NCBI GenBank assembly: GCA_026545765.1
Contig: CM048840.1
Span: 47,170,580 to 47,234,579, forward strand
Length of the DNA: 64,000 nt
DNA from: Plantago major
Lineage: Eukaryota > Streptophyta > Magnoliopsida > Lamiales > Plantaginaceae
Direction: 5' to 3'
Shown here: piece after piece, positions 35,021 through 45,449 of the stretch
How positions within the stretch are numbered: the stretch's first letter is position 1
How the letters are laid out: each line of letters starts with the position of its first letter
The notes under the pieces: model-generated
The model's input: only the letters and a program-made list of their open reading frames with translations
What the model was told of the DNA's origin: nothing
Database searches by the model: none
Position numbers and translations under genes: made by a program

Positions 35021-36239
35021 CCATTGTAAGTGTTAAATTCACAAGATACAAAAGGTTTGCACTCAACTGGCGCTGACAGAAATTGTGCACAAAAAATCCT
35101 GCAAGGGAGTTTTTCAAATAAATAACACTTAAGTCTAACTCTCCAATTCCTCGCAAGGAAATCCTACACTATTCTCTCTCACACTCTGGAAGTGTCCAGT
35201 GGGTTAAACACTCAAGAATAATAAGAGAAAAGGAAGGTGACTCGCGTCACAAAGGTGCCTTAAATACCTCATGCAATGTACTCAATTAGTTAAGTCAGAA
35301 GGGTCTTTTTCCTTGCGTAAAGTAGCTTGCCAAGACATACAACCAACTTCCATAAACCAAATAATTGCATCAAAAGAATTCAATTCTAATCAATTTGACA
35401 ACTATGGACTCTTTTAGTCTCACTTTTTTGGTAGTGTCTATTTTACCGAGGTCCGCACTTTTGTGCGTGTTAGTTTGGTGTACGTGCCATCAACCCTCAC
35501 GGACATATGGCTTTTTAGGACCACGCCGGTATATAGGTAGTATTTGAAATACGCCCAACACGACTACGGTGATGACAAGCACCATAGATACACTCCGAGA
35601 CAATTCAAATCAGGGGGAATACATATTACAAAATTTGAACAATAACATCATAAAGCAGCAGATTTCTTCTCCCCAAACCGGTTCTTCACAATGCACTGAC
35701 TTTCGACAAAATGAAACATGAAGAGCATGCCGTTCGTCATACTTAACTTAACTGAGTACACATGAGAATGAAAAGGCGCAAACAAGGGGTTTGCACTTCC
35801 CGAAAAGATCACACAAGCGCCGGTACAATATGTTTTCATCGACTTAAAGTTTCTCACCGGCTTCTTGGACTAAAGAGTTAAACAAACTTGTTATTTATAG
35901 GAAAAAAAACTTACGAGATCTTAAGTTCACTACTCTATCTAAGCTGAGAATCGTGCAAAATGTAAGTAACAAGCAGATTTAACAATCACAATAGAAGTTT
36001 TCGTCACTTGGAAGAACGACTCACGAAAGACTTTAGAGAAGGAAAGAAAAATCATTAAACTAACAGAAAGTAGGGGACGAAAGACTCTAGAGACTCATAA
36101 AATAGAGAAAAACACAAATAAGGCACTAGAGAGCACATTCCCCCTCCCCAAACCTGAACTCAAGCATTTCCTCAAGCGCAGAGTAAAAAAGAAAAAGAAT
36201 GGGGTCAATAGTGACTTGCCTGTGATGTACAGTTTAGAG
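35021..36239 (-). other. Conserved 3' UTR of element D
   Basis: A noncoding region homologous to the 3' UTRs of A, B and C. It has stem-loop CGCAC-AAAA-GTGCG (sense) at 35454-35467, purine tract 2 near 35672, the TATGACGAACGGCATG block near 35730 and purine tract 1 near 36142. The LTR-proximal stem-loop and tract 3 are lost in the junction deletion. Confidence 0.78.
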
Positions 36240-39200
36240 TCATGTACTGGACTCGGAGAGTTCGACCACTTCTTCCGGTCGCTCAATGTACCCGTGGAAG
36301 TATGGTTTAACTCGCTGCCCATTGACCTTGAAGGTGAAGCCGTCAGCGGGATTCAAGAGTTCGACAGCACCATGCGGTGCCATTTGAATTATCGTGTACG
36401 GTCCGTCCCAGCGCGGACGCAACTTTCCTAGAAACAGTTTAAGACGAGAGTTGAAAACCAAATCTTTCATACGTGGGTGCAAGTCCTTGCAGATTATCCC
36501 CTTGTCATGATACTCCTTCGTCTTCTGCTTGTAAATCTTTGCATTCTCAAAGGCAAGGTGGCGGAGTTTTTCCAGCTCTGAGATTTGCAGCAATCGTTCC
36601 TCCCTAGCTGCCTGCATATCGAGATTGAGCTCCTTGGTGGCCCATGCCGCTTTGTGCTCCAACTCCACGGGAAGATGACAAGCTTTGCCATAAACCAACC
36701 GGTAGGGGGTTGTACCAATAATGATCTTATCAGAAAGGTAGGCCCACAAAGGCATCATCTAGCTTGGTTGACCAATCCTTACGGTTTGGTTTTACGACCC
36801 TCGAGAGAATGCTCTTGATTTGCCGATTGCTGACTTCCACTTGACCAGAAGTTTGTGGGTGGTATACAGTTGCGACACGGTGTTGCACTCCATACTTCAC
36901 AAGCAGGTTCGCGAAGGAATGGTTAATGAAGTGAGATCCGCCATCGCTAATGATTGTTCTGGGTGTACCAAACCTACTGAAAATATTCTTGGACAAGAAA
37001 GAGAGCACAACTTTGGAATCATTAGTTCTGGTGGCCATAGCCTCCACCCACTTAGTCACATAGTCCACCGCAACAAGAATATATTCATTACCATTACTTT
37101 TGGGAAAGGGTCACATAAAGTGAATACCCCACTCATCAAAGGGTTCTACCACAAGATTGCTGGTCAAAGGCATCTCATTACGCTTGCTAATGTTACCACT
37201 ACGCTGACATGCATCACAACTGGCACAAAACTTATGAGCATCTTTAAACAGAGAGGGCCAAAAGAAACCTGATTGAAGAACCTTTAGGGCGGTTCTCTTC
37301 CCGCTGTTGTGCCCTCCACACTACATGGTATGACAAAAGGTGAGAACACTGCCTACTTCACTCTCTGGAATGCAGCACCGTAGGATGCCATCAGCTCCCT
37401 CCTTGAAAAGGTGGGGGTCATCCCAAAAGTAGCCATTGGTTCGGCACGCAATGTTCCTTCTTTCCTGCGAAGACATGTTAGCGGGGAAAACACCTGGAAC
37501 AAGAAAATTCACAATATCTGCAAACCAAGGCTCTAAGCTAACAGAGAATAGATGCTCATCAGGTAGGTTATCGGGGATAGGTGGAGAAGGGGAGATTGTC
37601 TTAGAATCAAGCCTAGATAAATGGTCAGCAACAAGATTATCTTTACCACACTTATCAACTATTTCGCAATCGAACTCCTGTAACATCAAAACCCACCGAA
37701 TGAGGCGTGGCTTAGAATCACTCTTCGACATGAGGTGGCGGATCGCGGCATGATCCATGTGGATTATCACCTTGAACCCTTTCAGATACGAGCGGAATTT
37801 ATCTAATGCGAAAAGAACCGCTAGGAATTCTTTCTCAGTTGTGGTGTAGTTAACCTGCGCAGGGTTAAGTGTCTTACTGGCATAGTAAATTACATGAAAG
37901 TGTCCATTTACCATTTGTCCTAAAACAGCACCTAAAGCGAAATCAGAAGCATCGCACATAATCTTAAAGGGTAAGGACCAGTCAGGGGCAACAACAATAG
38001 GAGCGGAAACGAGCTGCTCTTTCAAGATGTTAAAGGCATGCATGCATTCATCATTGAAAACAAAGGGCACATCTTTCATAAGCAAGTTACTCAAACACTT
38101 AGCAATCTTCGAAAAATTCTTAACGAATCTCCTATGAAAACCAACATGACAAGAAAAGATTGCAGCTCTTTTACACAAGTGGGAGGGGGAAGTTTAACAA
38201 TCACATCGAGCTTTGCTCTATCAACTTCTATCCCACGTTTTGACACTACATGCCCTAAGACAATTCCTTATCGAACCATAAAGTGACTTTTTTCCCAGCT
38301 AAGAGTTAAATTACACTCAATCCAGCGTAAGCACTTTATCAAGTTTATTCAAGCAATCAGCAAAAGAGTTTCCAAAAAGAGAGAAGTCATCCATGAAGAC
38401 CTCTATAAAATCCTGCACCATGTTAGAAAATATAGAAAGCATGCATCTTTGAAAAGTAGCAGGAGCGTTGCAGAGTCCAAAAGGCATTCTGTGATAGGCG
38501 AAAGTCCCATAGGGACAAGTAAATGTCGTCTTCTCCTGATCCTCATGAGCAATGGGTATTTGGTAGAAACCTGAAAGACCATCCAAAAAGCAATAGAACT
38601 CTCGCCCAGCAAGGCGGTTAAGCATCTCATCAATGAATGGCAGAGGGAAGTGGTCTTTCTTAGTGGCTGCGTTTAGTTTCCTATAGTCAATGCACACACG
38701 CCACCCAGTGGTTTTTTTTACCGAGACCTCTACGCCCTTCTCGTTTGTTTCGACAGTAACCCCCGACTTCTTAGGAACTACATGCACAGGACTCATCCAT
38801 CTACTATCAGCTATGGGGTAAATTATATCGTGCTCAAGCATCTTGAGGATTTCAGTTTTCACTACATCTTGCATGACAGGGTTAAGCCTGCGTTGGGGTT
38901 GCCTATCTGGTTTAGCATCATCTTCTAAACTTATCCTGTGTGTGCAACGAGTTGCGCTAATCCCCTTAATATCTCCAATTCCCCATCCTATGGCCACAAA
39001 ATTCTCCTTAAGAAGCTCAACAAGTTGGTTCTCTTCTTCCTTTTGCAATTTCGAAGAGATTATCACAGGTTTAGACCGATTTTCACCAAGGAAAGCATAC
39101 TTAAGGTGGGATGGGAGTTCCTTAAGGTCAGGCCTAGGGGGTTCGATTTCCCCAGTATTGCTACTGAGGGAGTCGAATTCACCTAATGGTTCACTAGGGG

Positions 39201-39300
39201 GATCAAGTTCACCTGCCGGTTCAGTTTCAGCTGAATCTAAAGTACATATTAGCTCAGGACTTTCCTCACTCACAATTCCCTTATCAGGATCTAGTGTCAA
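36240..39300 (-). pseudogene. Element D pol: RT, RNase H and integrase
   Basis: RT is at 39300-38317 (GWRVCIDYRKLNAATKKDHF; FTCPYGTFAYHRMPFGLCNA; VFMDDFSLFG, the catalytic DD). RNase H follows at 38178-37600 ([41 protein letters not shown]). Integrase has a zinc region (CASCDACQRSGNIS), a core with SDGGSHF and [11 protein letters not shown], and a C-terminal GPY module ([11 protein letters not shown]). The first catalytic Asp appears as His in WGIHFM (codon at 37120-37122), with a TGA at 37111-37113 two codons later. Further frame breaks lie near 38200, 37320 and 36750. The RT and integrase style is Athila. It is enzymatically dead as read. Confidence 0.92.
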
Positions 39301-39308
39301 AGCTGGCT

Positions 39309-40453
39309 CTAACTTATCGCTAGCAATATCATCAAGCAGAGCAGTATATACACAGTCATCAATGATGCAATGATTTCTTTGGCAATCTCATGTTCTATTT
39401 CACAATCGGTAACAAAATAGGCATTAGAGTTACCTGTAGGACGGACTGCATCCTTGCTGAGTCGATTACCTCCGATATCCATCGCTATCTTCCCTTCTGC
39501 AACGTCGACTTGAAGTTTGACAGTTTTCATGAACGGCCTTCCTATCAAAATCACATGGTTCCTACCGCTGGTTGCTGCATTGCTGGGAGGTAGAACTACA
39601 AAATCTGCTGGCACCAAGTATGTGTCAACCTTGACCAAGGCATCCCGTATAATACCGAGTGTTCGCTGGAGACTACAATCAGCCATCTGCAAAGTCATAT
39701 TCACAGGTTCCAACTTTCCCAAACCGAGCTCCTGATACAGGTCATGGGTAATAAGATTTTGCTCGCTCCCAAGTCGAGCATACCTTTCGCTATTTTCCCA
39801 TTCTCCATTTGTATATCAATCATGAAACTCATTGGGTCTTGCTGTTTCACTGGTAATCCAATCACAGAATTTGTTGTTTCTAGAAGAATCAACTTTCCAG
39901 TAGACGAAAGCTTCTTCTTATTAGCATTCAGGTCCTTGAAGAAATTAGCATAGGAGGGGACATTATCGATAAGCTCCAGCAGTGGCATGTTCACGTTAAC
40001 TTTCGAAAGCATTGCCAGGATAGATTTAAACTTGCTATCGTCTTTTGACTTCTTAACTCTCCCAGGGTATGGTAATGGCTTAGAAGCCGGCGGTCCCGGG
40101 GGGCGGAAGGGGTTATTAGATTTATGTAGGACCTCGGCGCTGCTGTTTGGATCCTCAATAATCTCCTCGGCTTCCTCCTCAGGAATGTCGATAGCTGGTG
40201 TAGGTGGAGTTTCCGGTTTAGTCATCATATCTGGCTTCTCCACAACTTTTCCACTACGAAGTACTGTAGTTGCTTGAATCTCCTCTTCCAATTCATCTTC
40301 ATCCCCAAATTCAAGACCTGCCACGAGGTTAGCCAACCTATCTGCTAAGTCCTCTATTCTGCGCATCATCCCTTCAATATGTTGTCCTGTTCTTTCTTGC
40401 CCTTCCATAACAACTTGCATAAATTTCTCATCATGGGCAATTAAGGCCATCAA
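39309..40453 (-). pseudogene. Element D gag linker and protease, capsid absent
   Basis: The start at 40453 (MMALIAHDEKFMQ) is about 48 bp below the PBS. The first ~60 residues are a helical linker (GQHIEGMMRRIEDLADRLA), then TTVLRSGKVVEKP, the usual gag-protease junction of Athila elements. A proline-rich stretch follows, then protease with LDLGASKILLP. A frameshift near 39715 leads into 39722-39309 (ILIGRPFMKTVKLQVD). The W...F...Y/FFP capsid core and the CPHH motif found in A, B, C and G are missing, and no space for them exists upstream. Confidence 0.85.
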
Positions 40454-40500
40454 TGTGCTTTCGCTAAATGAGCTGCTCTCCGGTAAAATAGGAATTAATT

Positions 40501-40517
40501 CCCTGGCAGCGGCGCCA
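40501..40517 (-). promoter_or_regulatory. Primer binding site of element D (tRNA-Asp)
   Basis: The plus strand reads CCCTGGCAGCGGCGCCA, two differences from the tRNA-Asp 3' end, four bases inside the 5' LTR. Confidence 0.85.
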
Positions 40518-40521
40518 AATT

Positions 40522-41856
40522 TGATGAGCTCAAATTATACTCTAAAAAGCAATTAGAGAATAAGCTGTAGTTGTAGACTAAAGCCTAACTCAGCATCGAT
40601 CTCTAGGGAATTAATCAGGCTATGTAGCAGTGAGAGTAAACAGATACTTTCGAGTAATAATCTGATTGATAGGTTGTTTGTACTTCTAACTAGATTAATT
40701 AAAGCTAAGATAACGATTAACAATGAGAGAAAGATTAATACAGTAGCAAGATCCAATTAAGCTAATTCGAACTAGGGATAGCACTCATATTTGTCACACG
40801 GTCGTTGTACAGAAAATAAATCAATTCGATTCAACCAATTGTTCTTATAAGATATTATACTGGAGAAATCGTGAGTCGTCAATTCACGATCCTTAAACAT
40901 GAACAATTTAGAGGATTTAATACGGACTTATCGAATTGAAGGTTTTTACGAAGATTTAATACGAGACTAACCTATATGAGTGCTTTGATAAACCCTAGAA
41001 CGAATAGGCATAATCTTCACATACTACTGTATTCAAAGGTGTTTAGCTACTCATAATTGATGATTGCATACAAGGATTCATGGTAATAATCATATGAAAC
41101 ATAGATGAAAAGAATTGTAAAGAACAAGTAATTGAGAATTCAATACCAATAATCCTGATGAACAAAAATCAATCAATGAATAACCAAGCTCCAAAGATGT
41201 CTCAATGTCAATGTATGGCTCTTGGAGCTTTTCTCAAAACTAAGTTAAAAGAAGTATGAATGAGAAGGAATCAAAATTCTAATCTAATAAGGAATATGAA
41301 ATTAATTCTGCGTCGCTCGCCGCGGCGAGCCTTCTTAATCGTAATGTATATCCAGCTCGTAAAATCTCGCCGTGGCGAGCATCTTTCTTCAAAACAGGAG
41401 AGCCACTCGCTAAATCTCGCCGCGGAAGCCCAATTACTTCGCCGCGGCGAGCCTTCTTTTTCGCAATATATATTATACGCATAATCTCGCCGCGGCGAGC
41501 TTCCATCTTCAAAACATAGACTCCACTCGCAAAATCTCGCCGCGGCGGATCAATTCCTTCGCCGCGGCGAGTCTTCTTTAATCTCAAAAGATGACCATCA
41601 GAAATCTACGCCACATAGCCATGCTGGAAAATTCACTGCCAAGCTCGTAAAATCTCGCCGTGGCGGACTGAATCCCTCGCCGCGGTGAGCCATGCTAACC
41701 AGCTTGTCTTCAAACGGCTCAAAAGACAGATTTCTACAAAACACAAACAAAACACCAAAGCGTAAAAACTAACTAAAAAGACTACAAAACTAAAGATAAA
41801 GACTCACAAAGATCGCTAAAAAAGACCAAATGAGACGTTAGAATATTGTCTCATCA
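40522..41856 (-). repeat. 5' LTR of element D with GC-palindrome array
   Basis: A 1335-bp LTR, minus-strand TGATGAGACAATATTC...GAGCTCATCA. Nine copies of a CTCGCCGCGGCGAG-type palindrome lie at about 41314-41690, most preceded by AAAAT on one side. The LTR start folds as ATGAGAC...GTCTCAT (41830-41854). It is homologous to the LTR of B along most of its length but clearly diverged. Confidence 0.9.
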
Positions 41857-42165
41857 ATAACTCTGTTTCCTCGAAAAGTGGTCTTCTATAAAGTTGTTGC
41901 ATCTTCAATTATCTTCGCATTGGTTGGTCGCATGACATGTTTTGATTCCTTGAACTCCGTGCAACGATCAATCCGGCGTATTTGCTTCCTCGTCTCGATT
42001 TGGCACAATTATGTCGTTTTGGTGCCTGAAATCGTGTAAATCCTAAAAAACGCAATCATGACCTACAGAAAACACGCAACGTTGGTAATTGACCATAAAA
42101 CGATACAAATATTGCATCTAAGGCTAAAAACGAGGGTCTAAAAGCATGATATATCGCACATTTCA
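41857..42165 (-). mobile_element. 5' LTR of element G, third piece (LTR start)
   Basis: It continues the G LTR after D. On the minus strand it would begin near TGAAATGTGCGATATATC. The total LTR after removing insertions is about 1.3 kb, similar to the sister Athila-like elements. The exact end (42160 or 42165) is uncertain because the matching left end lies outside the window. Confidence 0.6.
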
Positions 42166-42170
42166 TTGTC

Positions 42171-42299
42171 AGATCACTAACATACTCAGCAAGCTTCCTC
42201 TTTTACAATGTTCAAGTGAACTAAGAGTACTAGTTACCTTTCTGAGCTAAAATATATCATTAAGATTTCTGATCAAAATCTAAGTTGATATTCCTAACA
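42171..42299 (-). repeat. S-family copia LTR fragment
   Basis: It aligns with the end of the S LTR (compare 32672-32796): CTAACATACT, TGTTCAAGTGAAC, TTCTGAGCTAA and the terminal ATTCCTAACA at 42299. It is more diverged than the S LTRs, so it is probably an older copy into which element G inserted. Confidence 0.75.
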
Positions 42300-43038
42300 A
42301 GGAAGCATCTTCCCATGGATGCAAGACTACGATAGGGTAGTATCTTTTTTTTTTTTCCCTTTATTTTCCTAGTTTTTTTACTTGCTTTTGACTAGGTTTG
42401 GAGGAGAATTTGATTTGGTAACTATTTCTTACTATTTGATAACTCAGTCTGTAATATGATTAGTAATTTTAAGATTATTTGCATTTTATTTTCGCAATTT
42501 ACTTGAAGCCTTAGAATTTTAACTTTACCGCTACCTTCTACGTCTAAGTTTATTTGCTTTTTTGACAAAGATGATACATTGAACATCTCTGATATGGAGC
42601 TCTGCCAGCTCCGATGGATGGAGATGTTGAGGCTCTGTCGATCAGATCCATGAACAGCTCCAGATCGGAGTTGTTGATGCTCTGGTGATCGGACCGATCA
42701 CCGGAGCTCCGGTTTTAATTTTCTATTTTTTCGTGTTTCTTCGTTATCTTCGATTTCTTTGAAGTTTCTTCGTGTTTATTCGATTTCTTTGTTACGATGA
42801 TGGAATTAATTAGAATAAAGTTACTATGATGTTTTTAGGTGAAATAGTAATTTTTTGAAGTTAATGGACTATTTTGTAAACTACTATAGTAGTTATATTA
42901 TTACAAATTGGTGTTACTTTCAAAAACTTCTTACACTTTAATTATACATAAAAACTTCGTACAAATTAGTGATTTTTTTATTTTAGTAAATTTGAAATTA
43001 AATACACCATTTTTTATAAAATTAATCCCTTATTTATA
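42300..43038. other. Unassigned AT-rich stretch with a short palindrome
   Basis: No gene or element end recognised. It begins beside the copia fragment. A T-run lies at about 42348. A GC-richer block (42590-42715) with repeated GATCGGA/CAGCTCC words contains the near-perfect palindrome GGTGATCGGACCGATCACC at 42684-42702. Confidence 0.5.
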
Positions 43039-43043
43039 GGAAA

Positions 43044-44232
43044 TGATGCGCTCAAAATTAATACTTATAAAACACAAGTAGTAAAGCAATTGTTATAGAC
43101 ATACAAGGCTTAAACCACAGGGTCGTTCTCTCGAGGAATTGATTAAGCTAGCTCTATAGATTAGACTCGCTTGTGTTGGTTATTAACAAAATGTGTGTGG
43201 ATAATTTGATACTACAGACCTAGAACAATTCTACATGCATAAGACAAGGTAAATAGTTCATGCAATTCTACAAACAACGAAGCTATTTTAATCCTTTCAA
43301 AAGTGTGCTTATACGATACGAACCAGTTAAGGATGCACTATGCACAGCTCATCACTCTTGCTATTGTGAGTACAACCAAATACGGAATATAAGTACGTAA
43401 TCACTACATTGGTTTGTTACGAACCAATTAAGGATGCACTATGCGCATCTCACAAACAACATGCAATCATATGGATATAATCTAATGGATGATAAATACT
43501 CACAAGTTCACAACCGATACATCAAGATTCGGACGTACGAATATAACAATTTGTCACGTACAAGCTAAATTAGTAGTTGCACAATTGTTACCTCGACTCT
43601 TCAATGACAAGGGATCGTCTGAAAGGAATAAAGACCTCAATTCATGATGAATTCAATCACAAAGAGTGTTTACAATGCTTGAAAGTGAGAAAGAAAGCCT
43701 AAAATAGTCTGAAGATATCTAAAAACGAGTTACAACAAGTCCTATTTATAACACCAAGGAAGTTCAAATTCAAATTAGTGGGAAAAACTGCCAGAAAACG
43801 TGGTTTGAAAGGTCTTGCCGTGGTGAAGGGTATGCTCACCGCGGTCAAATCAAGTTTCCAAAGTTTCTATTTTTTTAGACCGCGGTGAGCTCATTTGGCA
43901 ATAAGGCTCACCGCGGTGAGTTGCTCTTCCGGAAAAACTTCAGTTTTTTCCCACTTCTTCAACTTTGACTCCCCTTTAGCCAACTTCCTAGTCATCCCTT
44001 GGAGTAGTGGCCCATTAATAGCCCAACATGCATCTAGAAGCTCTCAAATGTGCTTCAATTTGCATAAGGTCCTCCATCTTCTTGCCTTTTACCTAAAAAC
44101 GACAAAAAAAGTACAAAAACACAAAAAAACACCCAAACGTAAAAACGCACCAAAAACACTAATAAAAGGCTAAAGGACATAACAAAACACGGTAAAAAAG
44201 ACTAAATAAGTCGCTAAAATAACGACTCATCA
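43044..44232 (-). mobile_element. Element E: solo LTR with perfect target duplication
   Basis: A 1189-bp LTR from TGATGCGCTCAAAATT to CGACTCATCA on the plus strand, same family as the LTRs of C. It is flanked directly by GGAAA on both sides (43039-43043 and 44233-44237). No internal sequence remains, so LTR-LTR recombination removed it. A sense-strand TATAAATA lies near 43742. CACCGCGGTGAG palindromes lie at 43850-43925. Confidence 0.92.
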
Positions 44233-44237
44233 GGAAA

Positions 44238-45419
44238 CTTAATCAAAACAATAATTCAAAACACACCATTATTAACACGGTCACACGCCAGACGCCAGTT
44301 GAAACAAACAAGCATCTACTAATTGATACAAGAATCTGCTAATTGATACAAGCATCACCATCACAATAATCAACCTTCTAGCTTCCTACATCCTCCATTA
44401 TCAAGGGGTTTTTTTTTTTTTGTTCATGTTTTCTTATTGACATCGCACCCCTTAACTTAATTCTATTGACATGTGTTCAATTAGTAGGTTGCATTGAGTT
44501 ATTTTTGTTTTTTCTCATTAAAATTTGGATGCTTTCTTAATATGATGCTTGATGCTTGTTGTAACTATTGAAGAATGATGCTTGATACTTTGGTATCAAT
44601 GGTGCTTGTGTAACTAATATGATGCTTGTTTCGTTTTGGATGCTTGTATTACTAATATGATGTTTGTTTTGTATTGGATGATGCTTGTAATATAATGTTA
44701 AATTATGCTTGTAATTCAATGCTAAATGATGCTTGCAATTAAATGCTAGTAAATGAGGGTGATCGTTTATTTTGATGGTGCTTGGCTAATTTTACGAAAC
44801 CAAATCTAAATAAATTTTAATAGATGATTAGATGATTGAAGATTAATTTTGATTATTAAATATACTATATTTAGTATTTATTTAGAGGACACCTTTGGAA
44901 TTAGATACATAGACACTAAATTGCAGTAAAGATATTATGTATCACTAATTAGTAGGAAAAATTTGGGGATGACTTCAATTTGTAATTGTCCCTACTTAAA
45001 TAATGTCACGCGTTTAGTGAAAAGTGTAATGCGTTGAACATTCATGTTCCTAAGAAATTGAGTTAGAAATAGGAGCAGTAAACAATTATAAACAGATATT
45101 TAAATAAAAATCCGACACACGCATAATAGGCATTTCTTAGTCAAAATCCAGGTGAGTCACTTGCCTTACCTAACCCCTATGTAGATCCGCTCCTGGGCAT
45201 GACTTGAAGATTTTCAAATGTTCGAACTGCTCAAACAAATAAAGGTCTAGTTCAAAGTTGTTAAAAATACCCGTGTTAGAGTATCTCCTAGATACTCAAA
45301 TTGACAGCATTATAATAATAAAGTAGAAACTTCTAACAATTATATCGTTGCGACCTGCAAAAAAAATTCTTAGTGATCTTTGGGCTATTTTGGATGAAGT
45401 TTTAAACTCCTATTCATCA
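44238..45419. repeat. AT-rich stretch with degenerate ATGATGCTTGT repeats
   Basis: No gene is seen. From about 44538 to 44780 the words ATGATGCTTGT / GATGCTTGTAAT recur roughly ten times with irregular spacing, a decayed minisatellite. Near 44316-44350 the word CTAATTGATACAAG is also repeated. The remainder is unassigned AT-rich sequence. Confidence 0.6.
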
Positions 45420-45449
45420 TTTATATAAAGAGAATATCCGTTTCCAGCA

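Larger units (their letters stand above)
33686..41856 (-). mobile_element. Element D: Athila-lineage Ty3 element with pol but no capsid
   Basis: An 8171-bp element on the minus strand, flanked by GTAAC (33681-33685) and ATAAC (41857-41861), a one-mismatch duplication. Layout: 5' LTR 40522-41856, PBS 40501-40517, linker-protease 40453-39309, RT to integrase 39300-36240, conserved 3' UTR, truncated 3' LTR 33686-35020. The coding region begins only about 50 bp after the PBS with the gag-protease linker, so the capsid part of gag is missing. It has no env-like gene. It shares LTR ends, PBS and 3' UTR with the gag-only elements A, B and C. Confidence 0.88.

Noticed and set aside
41314..41690. A CRISPR-like array of short regular repeats
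   Set aside because: The repeats are self-palindromic, unevenly spaced and within a plant LTR that is duplicated at the other end of the element.
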